Assembly (NCBI RefSeq): GCF_036492425.1
Contig: NZ_AP025293.1
Span: forward strand, 620,001-684,000
Length of the DNA stretch: 64,000 nt
DNA from: Persicobacter psychrovividus
Lineage (GTDB): Bacteria > Bacteroidota > Bacteroidia > Cytophagales > Cyclobacteriaceae
Reading direction: 5' to 3'
Shown here: positions 45,247 through 54,197 of the stretch, piece by piece
How positions within the stretch are numbered: position 1 is the first letter of the stretch
Layout of the letters: each line of letters opens with the position of its first letter
Position numbers and translations under genes: made by a program
The notes under the pieces: generated by a model
What the model saw: only the letters and a program-made list of their open reading frames with translations
Told to the model about the DNA's origin: nothing
Database searches by the model: none

Positions 45247-45547
45247 ATCATTGATTATTGATTGATCCTAAAGAAATGATGAAGGGTGTTTTTAGCTTCC
45301 AAATCATTAAAACCTAACAACCTCATTTAAAATAGGTTAGGTGAATTTTAATTAATAAAATTGGATAGTCTGACCACTTCACAAGCCAAAAAGATCAAAA
45401 ACTGAACCAATCAATAAAAATAATGCTATTTGCAATGGAAAGAAAGCGTTTTGGAGTAGCCTGAAGTGATATTTTTGAATATTATTTTAATAACAATCAA
45501 AGCCTCTATCAATTTAGGACAACGCTAAACATTGAAAAAAATGTATC
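45247..45547. other. Divergent intergenic region, RND operon 2 / ECF sigma factor
   Basis: 301 bp holding both promoters. Contains the inverted repeat at 45312. No clear -33/-7 pair was found for either gene, which fits control of the sigma gene by a non-housekeeping holoenzyme or simple divergence from consensus. Confidence 0.45.
45312..45342. promoter_or_regulatory. Inverted repeat, candidate operator of RND operon 2
   Basis: ACCTAAC-N17-GTTAGGT with exact 7-bp arms, 66-96 nt upstream of the adaptor ATG. Confidence 0.35.
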
Positions 45548-46183
45548 TTGCAGGCGAAAGCGAAAAATCAAAATCAGTCAATAAATCATAACTCATTGCG
45601 TCAGCAGGATCCCGATAACGAAAATCTTTTGTTGTTTCTGAAAGGAGACATTAAGGCCTATGAGACGATCTTCAGAGCCTACTACGAGCCATTGTGCCAA
45701 TTCTCCATGCGCTACCTTGCTGATCCCCAACAGTCTGAAGAGGTTGTTCAGGAGCTGTTCACCACGCTATGGGAAAAAAGAGCCTCTTTGAATATTTCAA
45801 CAAGCCTGAAAAGCTACCTCTTTGGTGCCACAAGAAATAACTGCCTTCAGCTGATCCGAAAGCAAAAAGTCCGTGATAAATATCAAAATGAAGTGGCGGC
45901 CATGCATCAAAATCAACATTTCGAGGATCTTGACGTGATGGTAGAACTGGAGTTGAGCGAAAAAATTCAGCAAATTATCGCTCAGTTACCCGACCAACGA
46001 AGAAAAATCTTTATGATGAGCAGATTTGAGGGCAAAAAGTACCAGGAGATTGCCGATGAGTTGGGGCTTTCAGTAAAAACGATCGAAAATCAGATGAGCA
46101 GCGCATTGAAAAGCCTACGGCTTGCCCTTCACGAATATTTGCCACTGCTGCTATTTATAATTTGGCAACAATACAAAAAATAA
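45548..46183 (+). CDS. ECF-type RNA polymerase sigma factor (FecI-like)
   Basis: 211 residues starting at TTG 45548; a stop lies in frame five codons upstream and there is no suitable ATG. TTG 45596 is the other option. Region 2 is FRAYYEPLCQFSMRYLADPQQSEEVVQELFTTLWEKR (~40-80) and region 4 is LPDQRRKIFMMSRFEGKKYQEIADELGLSVKTIENQMSSALKSLR (~140-190). The C-terminus ends in a hydrophobic stretch LPLLLFIIW, seen in some Bacteroidota ECFs. It should be held by the FecR-like protein encoded 74 nt downstream and released by an outer-membrane signal. Confidence 0.9.
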   Translation: MQAKAKNQNQSINHNSLRQQDPDNENLLLFLKGDIKAYETIFRAYYEPLCQFSMRYLADPQQSEEVVQELFTTLWEKRASLNISTSLKSYLFGATRNNCLQLIRKQKVRDKYQNEVAAMHQNQHFEDLDVMVELELSEKIQQIIAQLPDQRRKIFMMSRFEGKKYQEIADELGLSVKTIENQMSSALKSLRLALHEYLPLLLFIIWQQYKK

Positions 46184-46257
46184 TCCCGACCGAATAGGGG
46201 TAAATGCCTGACAAAGCAACTTAACTGTATGGAAATGACCAATCGTTTTCTAAAATC

Positions 46258-47238
46258 ATGACACAAGATACCATTGATCAATATATTGCCAAAGCACTTG
46301 GGCAAACTGCCACTGCCCAGGAACAAGCGCATTTAGACGCCTGGCGAAAAGCCGATGCCCAAAATGAAAAATACTACCGACAGTTTGAGCATTTGTGGCG
46401 ACTCGGACTTCTGGCCAAGGACAAGCCTGCTTTCCACCCTAATGTCGATCGGGCATGGCAGAATGTGCGCCCTGCAGTTCCCCTCCAGCAAAGGTCCCAA
46501 ATTCCTGCTTATGCTTTCTTCACCGCCATTGCGAGTGTACTGCTGGTGGCGATGGTATTTTTGTACCCTTATGTATTCCCCGAAAAGGTAAAGCATATTC
46601 ACCTTGTGGCTCAAAACCTGCAGGAGGTAACATTGCCCGACGGGACATCGGTTACTTTGAGAAAGGGAGCTACGCTGGAATACCCAGAAGCTTTCGGCGA
46701 AGACCAGAGAAAAGTCAATTTCAGTGGGCAGGCGTATTTCGATGTGCACCACGATCCCGATCATCAGTTCATCATCGATATGAAAGAAACGCAGGTCAGG
46801 GTGTTGGGTACCGCCTTTAATATTGATGAAGAAGCTCACCACACCGTAACGGTCAGTGTCAGCCGTGGTAAAGTGGCTTTTGAAACTAAAACAAAAAAAC
46901 CTCAGCGGGTGGTGCTCGCCAAAGGTAAGCAGGCCACTTATCAGCATCAGCAAAAAAAGATCAGTGCACTGACTGCCCAAGCACCAAATGCTTTGGCATG
47001 GAAAACGAAAATCTTCAGTTTCAATGATACCCCACTGCCGGAAGTGGTAAAAACCCTCAACGATGCCTATGGGGCAGATATCCGTTTGGAATCCCCAGAA
47101 TTATTCAACTGCTCGCTCTCGATGGTCAATCATCGATCACAAAGCATCGAATCAGTATTGGCTACGATAAGTACTATTCTTAATGTTGAGGTGAAGCAGC
47201 AAAACAATAGCTACCGAATCTTTGGAAAGTGCCAATAG
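46258..47238 (+). CDS. FecR-family anti-sigma factor
   Basis: 326 residues. A cytoplasmic N-terminus of ~85 residues (QEQAHLDAWRKADAQNEKYYRQFEHLW, the sigma-binding helix bundle), one membrane segment (PAYAFFTAIASVLLVAMVFLYPYVF, ~85-110), then the periplasmic FecR domain (EVTLPDGTSVTLRKGATLEYPEAF...VNFSGQAYFDVHHD...VLGTAFNI). A DUF4974-type C-terminus completes it (FNDTPLPEVVKTLNDAYGADIRL). The last domain is the usual contact for the STN domain of an outer-membrane protein, here encoded 2 nt downstream. Overlapping GTG frames at its end are ignored. Confidence 0.93.
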   Translation: MTQDTIDQYIAKALGQTATAQEQAHLDAWRKADAQNEKYYRQFEHLWRLGLLAKDKPAFHPNVDRAWQNVRPAVPLQQRSQIPAYAFFTAIASVLLVAMVFLYPYVFPEKVKHIHLVAQNLQEVTLPDGTSVTLRKGATLEYPEAFGEDQRKVNFSGQAYFDVHHDPDHQFIIDMKETQVRVLGTAFNIDEEAHHTVTVSVSRGKVAFETKTKKPQRVVLAKGKQATYQHQQKKISALTAQAPNALAWKTKIFSFNDTPLPEVVKTLNDAYGADIRLESPELFNCSLSMVNHRSQSIESVLATISTILNVEVKQQNNSYRIFGKCQ

Positions 47239-47240
47239 TA

Positions 47241-49235
47241 ATGAAAAGAGTTTTCTACATTAAAATGCTTTTGTTGCTGCTGTTTATGTTCGCAACTAAA
47301 GTCGCAAAATCACAAAGTTGGACACAGCAGCAAATCAGTATTCAGGCTCAGCAATTACCCTTAGCCACTTTCATCGATCAGCTGAGTAAAAAAGCAGGAT
47401 TTGATTATGCCTACAACGCCAAAATCATTTCAGCGAAAGCAGCAGTCGATTATCAAACCACTGATGCCCCACTGATCAGCGTACTCAATGAAATTCTACC
47501 GCCGAGGAATCTCGACTACAAAATACAAGGCGATCAGCTGTTGATCATTCCGAAAAAGAAAATTAAACAAAGAAAAACAAGTCTGACCCTTACCGCCACA
47601 CTAATGTATAAAGGGCAGTATCTGGATGGGGTCGCGGTGCTTGATAAGTTTACTGGAGCTTTGGGTAAAACCAATTCCGAAGGAACACTCCGAATTCCCA
47701 TCAATAATCCACAGGCGAACCTAAGCTTGACCTTCAGCAAGGAAGGCTATCAGAGCAAATCACTGAAAGTAAAAATGAATGGAGACAAAAGTATTCAGGT
47801 GTACCTGGACTCCTTGCAGCTCCCCATGAAAAAGACCTCTGCTCCTGTCGCCTTTTTACCCTCCGTTCAGCTGAAAGAAAAAGAAATTGAGGACATCAAT
47901 TTGGTGAAATTCTTTGTCTCGGAGGCAAAAACAGCACAAATAACGACCCTTGACAGCCTCATTTACAGTCCTTTTCAGGTCAGTCTGCTACCTATGCTCA
48001 GCAGTAATTTCACTAAAAATGCGCAATCGGTCAATAACTTTTCACTGAACCTGATCGCTGGTTATTCCGCAGGAACTGATGGTGCAGAAATGGGTACTGC
48101 GGCCAATATCAACAGGTATAATATGCGCGGACTGCAGCTTGCTGGCCTCACTAATATTGTCGGGGGACATGTTCACGGTTTGCAAATTGCAGGGGTAAAC
48201 AACCTCAGCAAGCGGAAAATGATCGGACTGCAAGTTGCGGGAATTAACAATGTCGCACAACACAGCATGTCGGGGGGGCAAATTGCGGGAATTAACAATG
48301 TGATGAATGGCCAGATGAATGGTTTTCAGATAAGTGCCGTATCCAATTCCCTGTTAAATCATGGACAAGGGCTACAGCTTGCCGCATTTGGGAACTTTGC
48401 CCGCCAAAACTTCAAGGGCGTTCAGTTTTCTGCGGTATTGAATAAGATCAAGGGAACATCAAGCGCCTTGCAAGTTTCAGCACTGTTGAATATTGCCAAA
48501 GACAGCCTTAAAGGAGTACAATTAAGTGCTTTCTATAATGGTGCTTACGGCCACAGCTCGGGCGTTCAAATCAGCCCATTTTTAAACCATAGCCGCGCAA
48601 CATTTAATGGCTTGCAGCTCGGTATCTTAAACCATGCCGCACAAGCACTCCATGGTGTTCAGTTGGGTGTAATAAACAGCACAGACACGCTCAGCGGGCT
48701 TCAATTAGGCATTATCAATAAAACCGACCATTTAGCAAGTGGCACACCAATAGGCTTCATTAGCGTGGTAAAAGATGGCTGCAATGCTTTGGAACTGAGT
48801 TATCAGGATCGGCATTTTATTACTGCTGCCTACAAAACAGGATCACGGTATTTTTATAATATCATTAATTATGGTATCGATGTTCAGCAGGCCGAACAGA
48901 TGTACTTTGGTTATGGATTTGGTACCGCCCCGCGTCTGTATCGCACGATCAGCCTCAACGCTGACCTTACCGCAAATTATGTACAAAACACGCCACACTG
49001 GTTCAAGGATAAGAATTTCCTCGGTCAGGCCAAAGCTCAGATCAGTTACCAGTTTGGCCGATCGCTGGGCCTGTTTGCTGGGGCAAGTTATAATGTACAG
49101 GTGATTGATCAGCAGGCGGAAAATAAAACGTTTATTCACCCCCGTACCGCCTGGACATCCCAGAATTCAGGATGGATTACCGCAGGATGGTGGAGCTTTC
49201 AGGCAGGGATAAGAATCGGCCGACTCGGAAGGTGA
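47241..49235 (+). CDS. STN-domain outer-membrane protein with LA_2272-like surface repeats
   Basis: 664 residues from ATG 47241, 2 nt after the FecR stop. Signal peptide ~1-25. Residues ~30-95 are a secretin/TonB short N-terminal (STN) domain (QQISIQAQQLPLATFIDQLSKKAGFDYAYNAKII...LNEILPPRNLDYKIQ). Residues ~110-175 form a carboxypeptidase-regulatory-like beta domain. Residues ~297-500 carry about 13 repeats of 14-16 residues of the form G-[L/V]-Q-[L/I/V]-x-[A/G]-x-x-N, as in LA_2272-type surface repeats. A C-terminal ~150 residues are beta-barrel-like, ending FQAGIRIGRLGR. No TonB-dependent receptor plug or full 22-strand barrel is visible, although the operon otherwise matches FecI-FecR-receptor systems. 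Confidence 0.8.
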   Translation: MKRVFYIKMLLLLLFMFATKVAKSQSWTQQQISIQAQQLPLATFIDQLSKKAGFDYAYNAKIISAKAAVDYQTTDAPLISVLNEILPPRNLDYKIQGDQLLIIPKKKIKQRKTSLTLTATLMYKGQYLDGVAVLDKFTGALGKTNSEGTLRIPINNPQANLSLTFSKEGYQSKSLKVKMNGDKSIQVYLDSLQLPMKKTSAPVAFLPSVQLKEKEIEDINLVKFFVSEAKTAQITTLDSLIYSPFQVSLLPMLSSNFTKNAQSVNNFSLNLIAGYSAGTDGAEMGTAANINRYNMRGLQLAGLTNIVGGHVHGLQIAGVNNLSKRKMIGLQVAGINNVAQHSMSGGQIAGINNVMNGQMNGFQISAVSNSLLNHGQGLQLAAFGNFARQNFKGVQFSAVLNKIKGTSSALQVSALLNIAKDSLKGVQLSAFYNGAYGHSSGVQISPFLNHSRATFNGLQLGILNHAAQALHGVQLGVINSTDTLSGLQLGIINKTDHLASGTPIGFISVVKDGCNALELSYQDRHFITAAYKTGSRYFYNIINYGIDVQQAEQMYFGYGFGTAPRLYRTISLNADLTANYVQNTPHWFKDKNFLGQAKAQISYQFGRSLGLFAGASYNVQVIDQQAENKTFIHPRTAWTSQNSGWITAGWWSFQAGIRIGRLGR

Positions 49236-49403
49236 AAAACAAAAAAATTGTCGCAAAATAAATACCTCCTCAGCAGTTACGCTTCTTGATCCCTCTAAAG
49301 TTTGCCTTTATCAAGCTGAATTTAGACCAAAATGAGGCCTGAACCACCTGCAAATTCAAGATCTCGTCTATATTGTATTGCATCAATATTTGTCGTAAAA
49401 CAA

Positions 49404-49847
49404 TTATTGGATAGGATGGTCAATTTTGGCGTAATTGCTGGTTGCTTTTGCTAATATTTTACCATCGGTATTGTAAAGTCGCCCCTCGATATGGATGATA
49501 TTTTTCCCCTGGCGAATAACCTGTGTTTTAACAATCACCGCCTCCCCTTCTGCTGCAGATGACAGAAAATCAACATTAAGATTTACCGTAGGATAAAAGT
49601 TCTGAACATCCAAAGTATAGATCGTCAATCCCATCACTTCGTCCAACATGGTACAGATAGCGCCACCGTGCAACATCCCCGCAGGGTTCGTTAATTCCTT
49701 TCGCACAAAATACTCGCCTTCCAGACGGCCTCCTTCTACGGCCAGCACTTTACCTTTGAAAAGATTGCCAAAAGGTGATGGTGATTCAATGTCTTGCTTA
49801 CCAATTAAATTCTTTAGCCGAGCGATTCGTTCTTCAGAAAATTTCAT
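49404..49847 (-). CDS. PaaI-type hotdog thioesterase
   Basis: 147 residues, cytoplasmic. Hotdog fold with the PaaI signature NPAGMLHGGAICTMLDEVMGLTIYT (Gly-Gly and the catalytic Asp/Glu on the long helix), then YPTVNLNVDFLSSAAEGEAVIVKTQVIRQGKNIIHIEGRLY. It hydrolyses an acyl-CoA thioester, probably small or aromatic; the exact substrate is unknown. It has its own near-perfect promoter at 49879-49909, which overlaps the terminator of galM. Confidence 0.88.
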   Translation of the reverse strand: MKFSEERIARLKNLIGKQDIESPSPFGNLFKGKVLAVEGGRLEGEYFVRKELTNPAGMLHGGAICTMLDEVMGLTIYTLDVQNFYPTVNLNVDFLSSAAEGEAVIVKTQVIRQGKNIIHIEGRLYNTDGKILAKATSNYAKIDHPIQ

Positions 49848-49878
49848 ACAAATGTTATTTATTGAATAGAAGGATTCT

Positions 49879-49909
49879 CAAATATAAAGCCAAAAAAAAA
49901 GGCGCCAAA
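49879..49909 (-). promoter_or_regulatory. Consensus Bacteroidota promoter of the thioesterase gene
   Basis: On the reverse strand TTTG (49906-49909), exactly 19 nt, then TATATTTG (49879-49886), 31 nt before the ATG. This is a full match to TTTG-N19-TAnnTTTG. The -33 element lies inside the loop of the galM terminator hairpin. Confidence 0.65.
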
Positions 49910-49917
49910 CAGCGCCA
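49892..49917 (-). terminator. Terminator of galM
   Basis: TGGCGC/GCGCC hairpin followed on the reverse strand by nine T, about 24 nt past the galM stop. Confidence 0.75.
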
Positions 49918-49940
49918 TTAAATGATTTTAGGATCATCGT

Positions 49941-50963
49941 TTATTTCAAAAATTCCAATACGGTCTTTTGCTCATAACGCTCGCCACGTGCTAAAACAGC
50001 CGATGGGAACACCGTCTGATTAATGGCGTCTGGAGCGTTTTGCGTTTCAATACAAAAGGCCTGACGCGCCTCAAACTTCTCCCCCAAATAGTTTCCTGTG
50101 TACAACTGAAAGCCTGGCATGGTAGAATAAACCTTCATGCGCAGTTGACCATCAGCAGATTTTGCTTCCGCATTCAGACGAGGCTTAGCGGTAAAATCAC
50201 CCATAATATAGTGGTGATCATAACCGTTACCGAACTTAATTTGCTCATCATCGGCAGCAATATCCTGTCCCAATTTTTTGAAAGAAGAAAAATCAAATGG
50301 CGTACCTGCCACCTCACGTTGCTCCCCTGTAGGAATGGCGGTTTCATCTGCTACTGCAAAAGTTTTAGCCTCCAGCTTCAACTCATGGTCAAGACAAGAT
50401 TTACTGCTTCTGCCATCAAGGTTAAAATAACTGTGGTTGGTCAGGTTAATCACCGTGTCCGCTGAAGCCGTTGCATGGTACTCAATCACCAACTGATCGT
50501 CCTCACGCAGCTCAAAAGTCACATTAATTACCATATCTCCAGGGTAACCTTCATCGCCATCTTTAGAAAGTACGCTCATTTTTACTGTATTTTCAGCAAA
50601 AACCTCTGCTTCCCATACCTTTTGATTGAACCCTACAAGTCCGCCATGCAAGTGGTTGGGTCCGTTATTGACCGCCAATTCGTACGTTTTACCCCCCAAT
50701 GTAAATGACCCGTTAGCGATACGGTTAGCCACACGCCCAACCGTAGACCCCAGGTAGAAGTTGTCTTCCTCATAAGCAGCCAAATCGTCATAACCAATCA
50801 CTACGTTACGCACTGATCCGTCCGCCATAGGAATATGAATTCCTGAAATAATAGCACCGTAAGTCAATAACGTTACCTTAGCCCCGTTTTGATTCTCAAG
50901 TGTGAATTCCTTGATAGTCTGACCAGATTTGGTCTTTCCGAAAATTGTTGAAGAAACACTCAT
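49941..50963 (-). CDS. galM: Galactose mutarotase (aldose 1-epimerase)
   Basis: 340 residues, no signal peptide. Canonical GalM landmarks: LGSTVGRVANRIANGSF, NNGPNHLHGG (catalytic His), VINLTNHSYFNLDG (second His) and the C-terminal AFCIETQNAPDAINQ (catalytic Glu region). It interconverts alpha- and beta-anomers of galactose or glucose. It stands alone, with no galK/galT nearby. A -7 box TATTTTTG lies at 51007-51014 on the reverse strand. It is distinct from the LacX-like relative at 30886. Confidence 0.92.
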   Translation of the reverse strand: MSVSSTIFGKTKSGQTIKEFTLENQNGAKVTLLTYGAIISGIHIPMADGSVRNVVIGYDDLAAYEEDNFYLGSTVGRVANRIANGSFTLGGKTYELAVNNGPNHLHGGLVGFNQKVWEAEVFAENTVKMSVLSKDGDEGYPGDMVINVTFELREDDQLVIEYHATASADTVINLTNHSYFNLDGRSSKSCLDHELKLEAKTFAVADETAIPTGEQREVAGTPFDFSSFKKLGQDIAADDEQIKFGNGYDHHYIMGDFTAKPRLNAEAKSADGQLRMKVYSTMPGFQLYTGNYLGEKFEARQAFCIETQNAPDAINQTVFPSAVLARGERYEQKTVLEFLK

Positions 50964-51006
50964 ATTTTTAGTCTGAAAATTATCATTTAAGTATGTTTAC
51001 AATTTA

Positions 51007-51034
51007 CAAAAATAACAATTACCACCTACACAAA
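51007..51034 (-). promoter_or_regulatory. Probable promoter of galM
   Basis: TTTG (51031-51034) and TATTTTTG (51007-51014) on the reverse strand, spaced 16 nt; the -7 box is perfect and the spacer is short. Confidence 0.4.
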
Positions 51035-51186
51035 AGCCTAAAAGTCCATCAATACATACAATGCTCCATGTTCTTTTAGCTGCCCGAAGGTCGTAAAATT
51101 GACCTCTATATTAAAAAATTAATGTTGCTGACTTATAATTGATCAGAAAAAGCCAACCTCATATTGTAATAATTTGTTTTAACAAT

Positions 51187-51759
51187 ATGCGTTCTCCAAA
51201 TTTTATTACATCGATTGAGAGCTTTATTGAAAATGAAATTCTCACACAATACGATACCCACATCGAACATCATTTAATGAAAGCCGATGATCGGATTTAT
51301 GTATGGATCAAAAATGGACCCGAGCCCCTTTCCGAAATTCTCAATGAGCGTGATTGTGCTTATCAATTCTTCAAAAAAGGAATCTCGCTCGCCTTTGATG
51401 TTAATATCCCCAACAAGCGGCAACTTCCTGCTGTTTATAACACCATTGAGTTCCGCCTCCTGCCTGCATTCAGTTTTGTATGGATTGCCGACATCAATGA
51501 TCTGCGAGATTTCTGGGACATGACAGGGCTGCCCTACGATCATTTTGCTCACTACGAGGAAGCACAAATAAAAAAGGCACTGCCATATATGTCCAGAATT
51601 GATATTCTGAAATTTCTTCAGTGGTACCAGCCGCAAAATTTTTTCACCGACTGGGTACGTTATTCCAGTGATGAATTTGCACTGCCACTTTCAAGGGAAG
51701 CTGCAGAAGAAGCCTTGCTGGGAATTTTACTCCGAAATGAACCACTGATCGAGCCCTGA
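51187..51759 (+). CDS. Hypothetical protein
   Basis: 190 residues from ATG 51187 (MRSPNFITSIESF); an upstream TTG at 51139 would add 16 residues. No signal peptide or membrane segment. Acidic and mixed alpha/beta: AYQFFKKGISLAFDVN, FRLLPAFSFVWIADINDLRDFWD and a helical C-terminus (LSREAAEEALLGILLRNEPL). No family recognised. Monocistronic, convergent with tamA, sharing the hairpin at 51859. Confidence 0.65.
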   Translation: MRSPNFITSIESFIENEILTQYDTHIEHHLMKADDRIYVWIKNGPEPLSEILNERDCAYQFFKKGISLAFDVNIPNKRQLPAVYNTIEFRLLPAFSFVWIADINDLRDFWDMTGLPYDHFAHYEEAQIKKALPYMSRIDILKFLQWYQPQNFFTDWVRYSSDEFALPLSREAAEEALLGILLRNEPLIEP

Positions 51760-51858
51760 CACCCGAAAACTTATGTTAAATAGGCTTCGCGCAGAAAATT
51801 TTATCCGCCTATTGGTTCGAAATAATTATGGCCCATTTTCACGGAAATTTGGCCAAAA

Positions 51859-51890
51859 AAATAAGGGACAATTTGTCCCTTATTTTTTTT
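51859..51890. terminator. Bidirectional terminator, hypothetical gene / tamA
   Basis: AATAAGGGACAA/TTGTCCCTTATT with A-rich left and eight-T right flank, between two convergent genes. Confidence 0.85.
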
Positions 51891-51902
51891 GACTGTTTTT
51901 TT

Positions 51903-54197
51903 TTAGAAAGGATAACCAATCGCGAAGTTCAGCAGCAAATTATTTCTTCGCCATGTACCACTCAATGGGTTCACCTGATTGAGCATCCATTCACTGCCAT
52001 TTCCTTTTGGAGACAGCACGGTGGTGGCAAAATCAAAACGAATCACAAAAAGTCCCTGAATATCGGCACGTAGACCGAAGCCAGCACTCATCCCTATTTG
52101 CTTGTAAAAGTGGTCGAAGGTAAATTCTCCAAAAGGAAAGCTATCCTGTTTTTCGAGTGTCCAGATATTTCCAGCATCAACAAACCATGCCCCCTTAATT
52201 ACGGAGATCATCGGGAACCTGTATTCGGCATTGAAGCCCAGCTTCAGTTCCCCACTACGATCAAGGCTCACGGAGTTGTTTTCATCTGGCCGGTAACCAC
52301 CAGGACCAATCCCCCACGATCGGAAAGAGCGGAGGTCATTGGGCCCACCACCATAAAATTGCTTTACAAAAGGCACCGATGAGGAGTTCCCGTAAGGCTG
52401 TGCTATGCCTCCGAAAGCCCGAAGAATCCATTGCCTGTCGTGGCGAAGGTTGAAATACAGCCTGAAATCGGGGGCAAATTTCACATACTGTGAATAGGGA
52501 ACATCAAAAATTTTCATTGGATTGTCGGCCTTATCAGCCCCTAATGTTCCCGTATTGAGCAGGTGCAGCAGATTGCCAGCCATCTCAAAATTCAGTGACA
52601 TATAAAACTGAATTGGTTTTTTCCGACTTTTCAGCAACTCATTATAGGTATAATTGAAGCGTGTCCCGAGGATCAGCTGATTCTGTAAACTCCGTTTAAG
52701 CCTGATATTATTATCGAGGACTTCTTCAAATTCTGGCGATGTTCTGAACTTGATAATGTAGTTGACAAACATCGGATCCCACTCAAAAAACTTCCATGCT
52801 TTCGATCTCCACTTGTAACCGTAGGAGGTTTCTGCGGAGAATAACAGCACCTGACTCTGAATACTTTTAGCTTTCAGGTTGGCGCCAATCTTTGTTTTTG
52901 GCAGAAAAGCAGACTTGGAGGCGATCGGAAAAGGCGCCCAGATTTGGGGGACTTCCAGCGAAGCATCCAATTGCAAATCATAAGAAACCGTAGAGCTGTC
53001 GGTGCCATATTGCGATTCAAAACTGAAACGCGGACGAATTTTCAGCAATTCAGCGCCACCAAAAGCATTGCGATTGATGTAATTCAGATTCAATCCAGGG
53101 CCAATAAAGTTGTTACTTTTACTGGTCCCTTCCAGCTCCAGCTGTAAGGATTTTTTATAACGAGGAGTCAGGTAGATATTGGCATCCAAAAGCATAGAAT
53201 CCTGAGGATTGGGTTCGTAGCGAATATTGACAAAACGATACGTTCCCAGGCCCATCAAACGCTGCGATGACATCACACTTGCTTCATAATTGTATGTGGT
53301 GTCAGGGCGAATCAGGATGCCTTTTTCAAGCACTTTAGGGTTCACATAGTTCTTAAAGTTCACATATTTGAAGGGACCGATTTGTTGCGCACCCTCCCGA
53401 TTTACGGAATCTTTGGCATTGTGATAATCATAGATATAAACATTGCTGATTCGGTACTTCTTATAGGCGTAATCAGGAATGTTCTGACTCAGTTCAAAAT
53501 CGAGATCCATCACCTTATTTTCACGGAGTGTATCGGCAACATAATGGATATACTCCGGAGAAAAGTAATAGAAACCACGGTTTTTAAGCGAATCTGCCAA
53601 GCGAGAACGTTCCAGTTCGAGGTCCTCATAATGATAAACCTTGGCGCTGTCAACGGCTGTTCGCCCAGCAATAGGACGCAGTAAACTGTGCTTTATTTCC
53701 TGGTCGGCACTTAGCCTTTCGATCTTCCCCAAGCGTGTCGCTTTGCCCAGCTGAATCGAATACTTAACGGTGGTCGTTTTCTTTTTGACCACAGAATCCC
53801 TGCTTACCGTATGGTTGAAAAAGCCTCGATCCTGCAATTGATAATTGATTTTTTTATCAATAATCGCCCAGTCGATGTCACTCACGTAAACTGGTTTTTC
53901 GCCCAGCCGGTATTTAAGAAAGTACTTTAACCCTTTCTCTTTCTTGGGTTCCTTGACAATATAATGCAGCCAAAGTGCGGGCCGCGAGATCCCGAATTTA
54001 GTGTTCGGCTCCAGTGGTACAAGCCCCTGTAAAATCCCTTCAAGATCTTTATCTGAATCCGCACGATTCTTGAAATGGATGTCAAAATCTGTCGATTCAT
54101 ACAGCTTCTGCCCTTTCGGAACATACTTCAAACCTGAACAGGCGGAGAAGAAGAACAGCGCGATAATTGCCGTGAGTCCTATATTACTTCTGATCAT
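51903..54197 (-). CDS. tamA: TamA-like outer-membrane assembly protein, lipoprotein type (BamA/Omp85 family)
   Basis: 764 residues from ATG 54197, overlapping the tamB stop by 14 nt. The signal peptide ends in FFSAC, so the N-terminus is probably lipidated, as in the Bacteroidota TamL group. Three POTRA-like domains cover ~30-360 (SDIDWAIIDKKINYQLQDRGFF...). A 16-strand Omp85 barrel follows, with the L6-loop motif as YGGGPNDLRSFRSWGIGPGGY in place of the common VRGF, and the C-terminal LLNFAIGYPF with terminal Phe as insertion signal. With TamB it should help insert outer-membrane or surface proteins. Confidence 0.88.
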   Translation of the reverse strand: MIRSNIGLTAIIALFFFSACSGLKYVPKGQKLYESTDFDIHFKNRADSDKDLEGILQGLVPLEPNTKFGISRPALWLHYIVKEPKKEKGLKYFLKYRLGEKPVYVSDIDWAIIDKKINYQLQDRGFFNHTVSRDSVVKKKTTTVKYSIQLGKATRLGKIERLSADQEIKHSLLRPIAGRTAVDSAKVYHYEDLELERSRLADSLKNRGFYYFSPEYIHYVADTLRENKVMDLDFELSQNIPDYAYKKYRISNVYIYDYHNAKDSVNREGAQQIGPFKYVNFKNYVNPKVLEKGILIRPDTTYNYEASVMSSQRLMGLGTYRFVNIRYEPNPQDSMLLDANIYLTPRYKKSLQLELEGTSKSNNFIGPGLNLNYINRNAFGGAELLKIRPRFSFESQYGTDSSTVSYDLQLDASLEVPQIWAPFPIASKSAFLPKTKIGANLKAKSIQSQVLLFSAETSYGYKWRSKAWKFFEWDPMFVNYIIKFRTSPEFEEVLDNNIRLKRSLQNQLILGTRFNYTYNELLKSRKKPIQFYMSLNFEMAGNLLHLLNTGTLGADKADNPMKIFDVPYSQYVKFAPDFRLYFNLRHDRQWILRAFGGIAQPYGNSSSVPFVKQFYGGGPNDLRSFRSWGIGPGGYRPDENNSVSLDRSGELKLGFNAEYRFPMISVIKGAWFVDAGNIWTLEKQDSFPFGEFTFDHFYKQIGMSAGFGLRADIQGLFVIRFDFATTVLSPKGNGSEWMLNQVNPLSGTWRRNNLLLNFAIGYPF

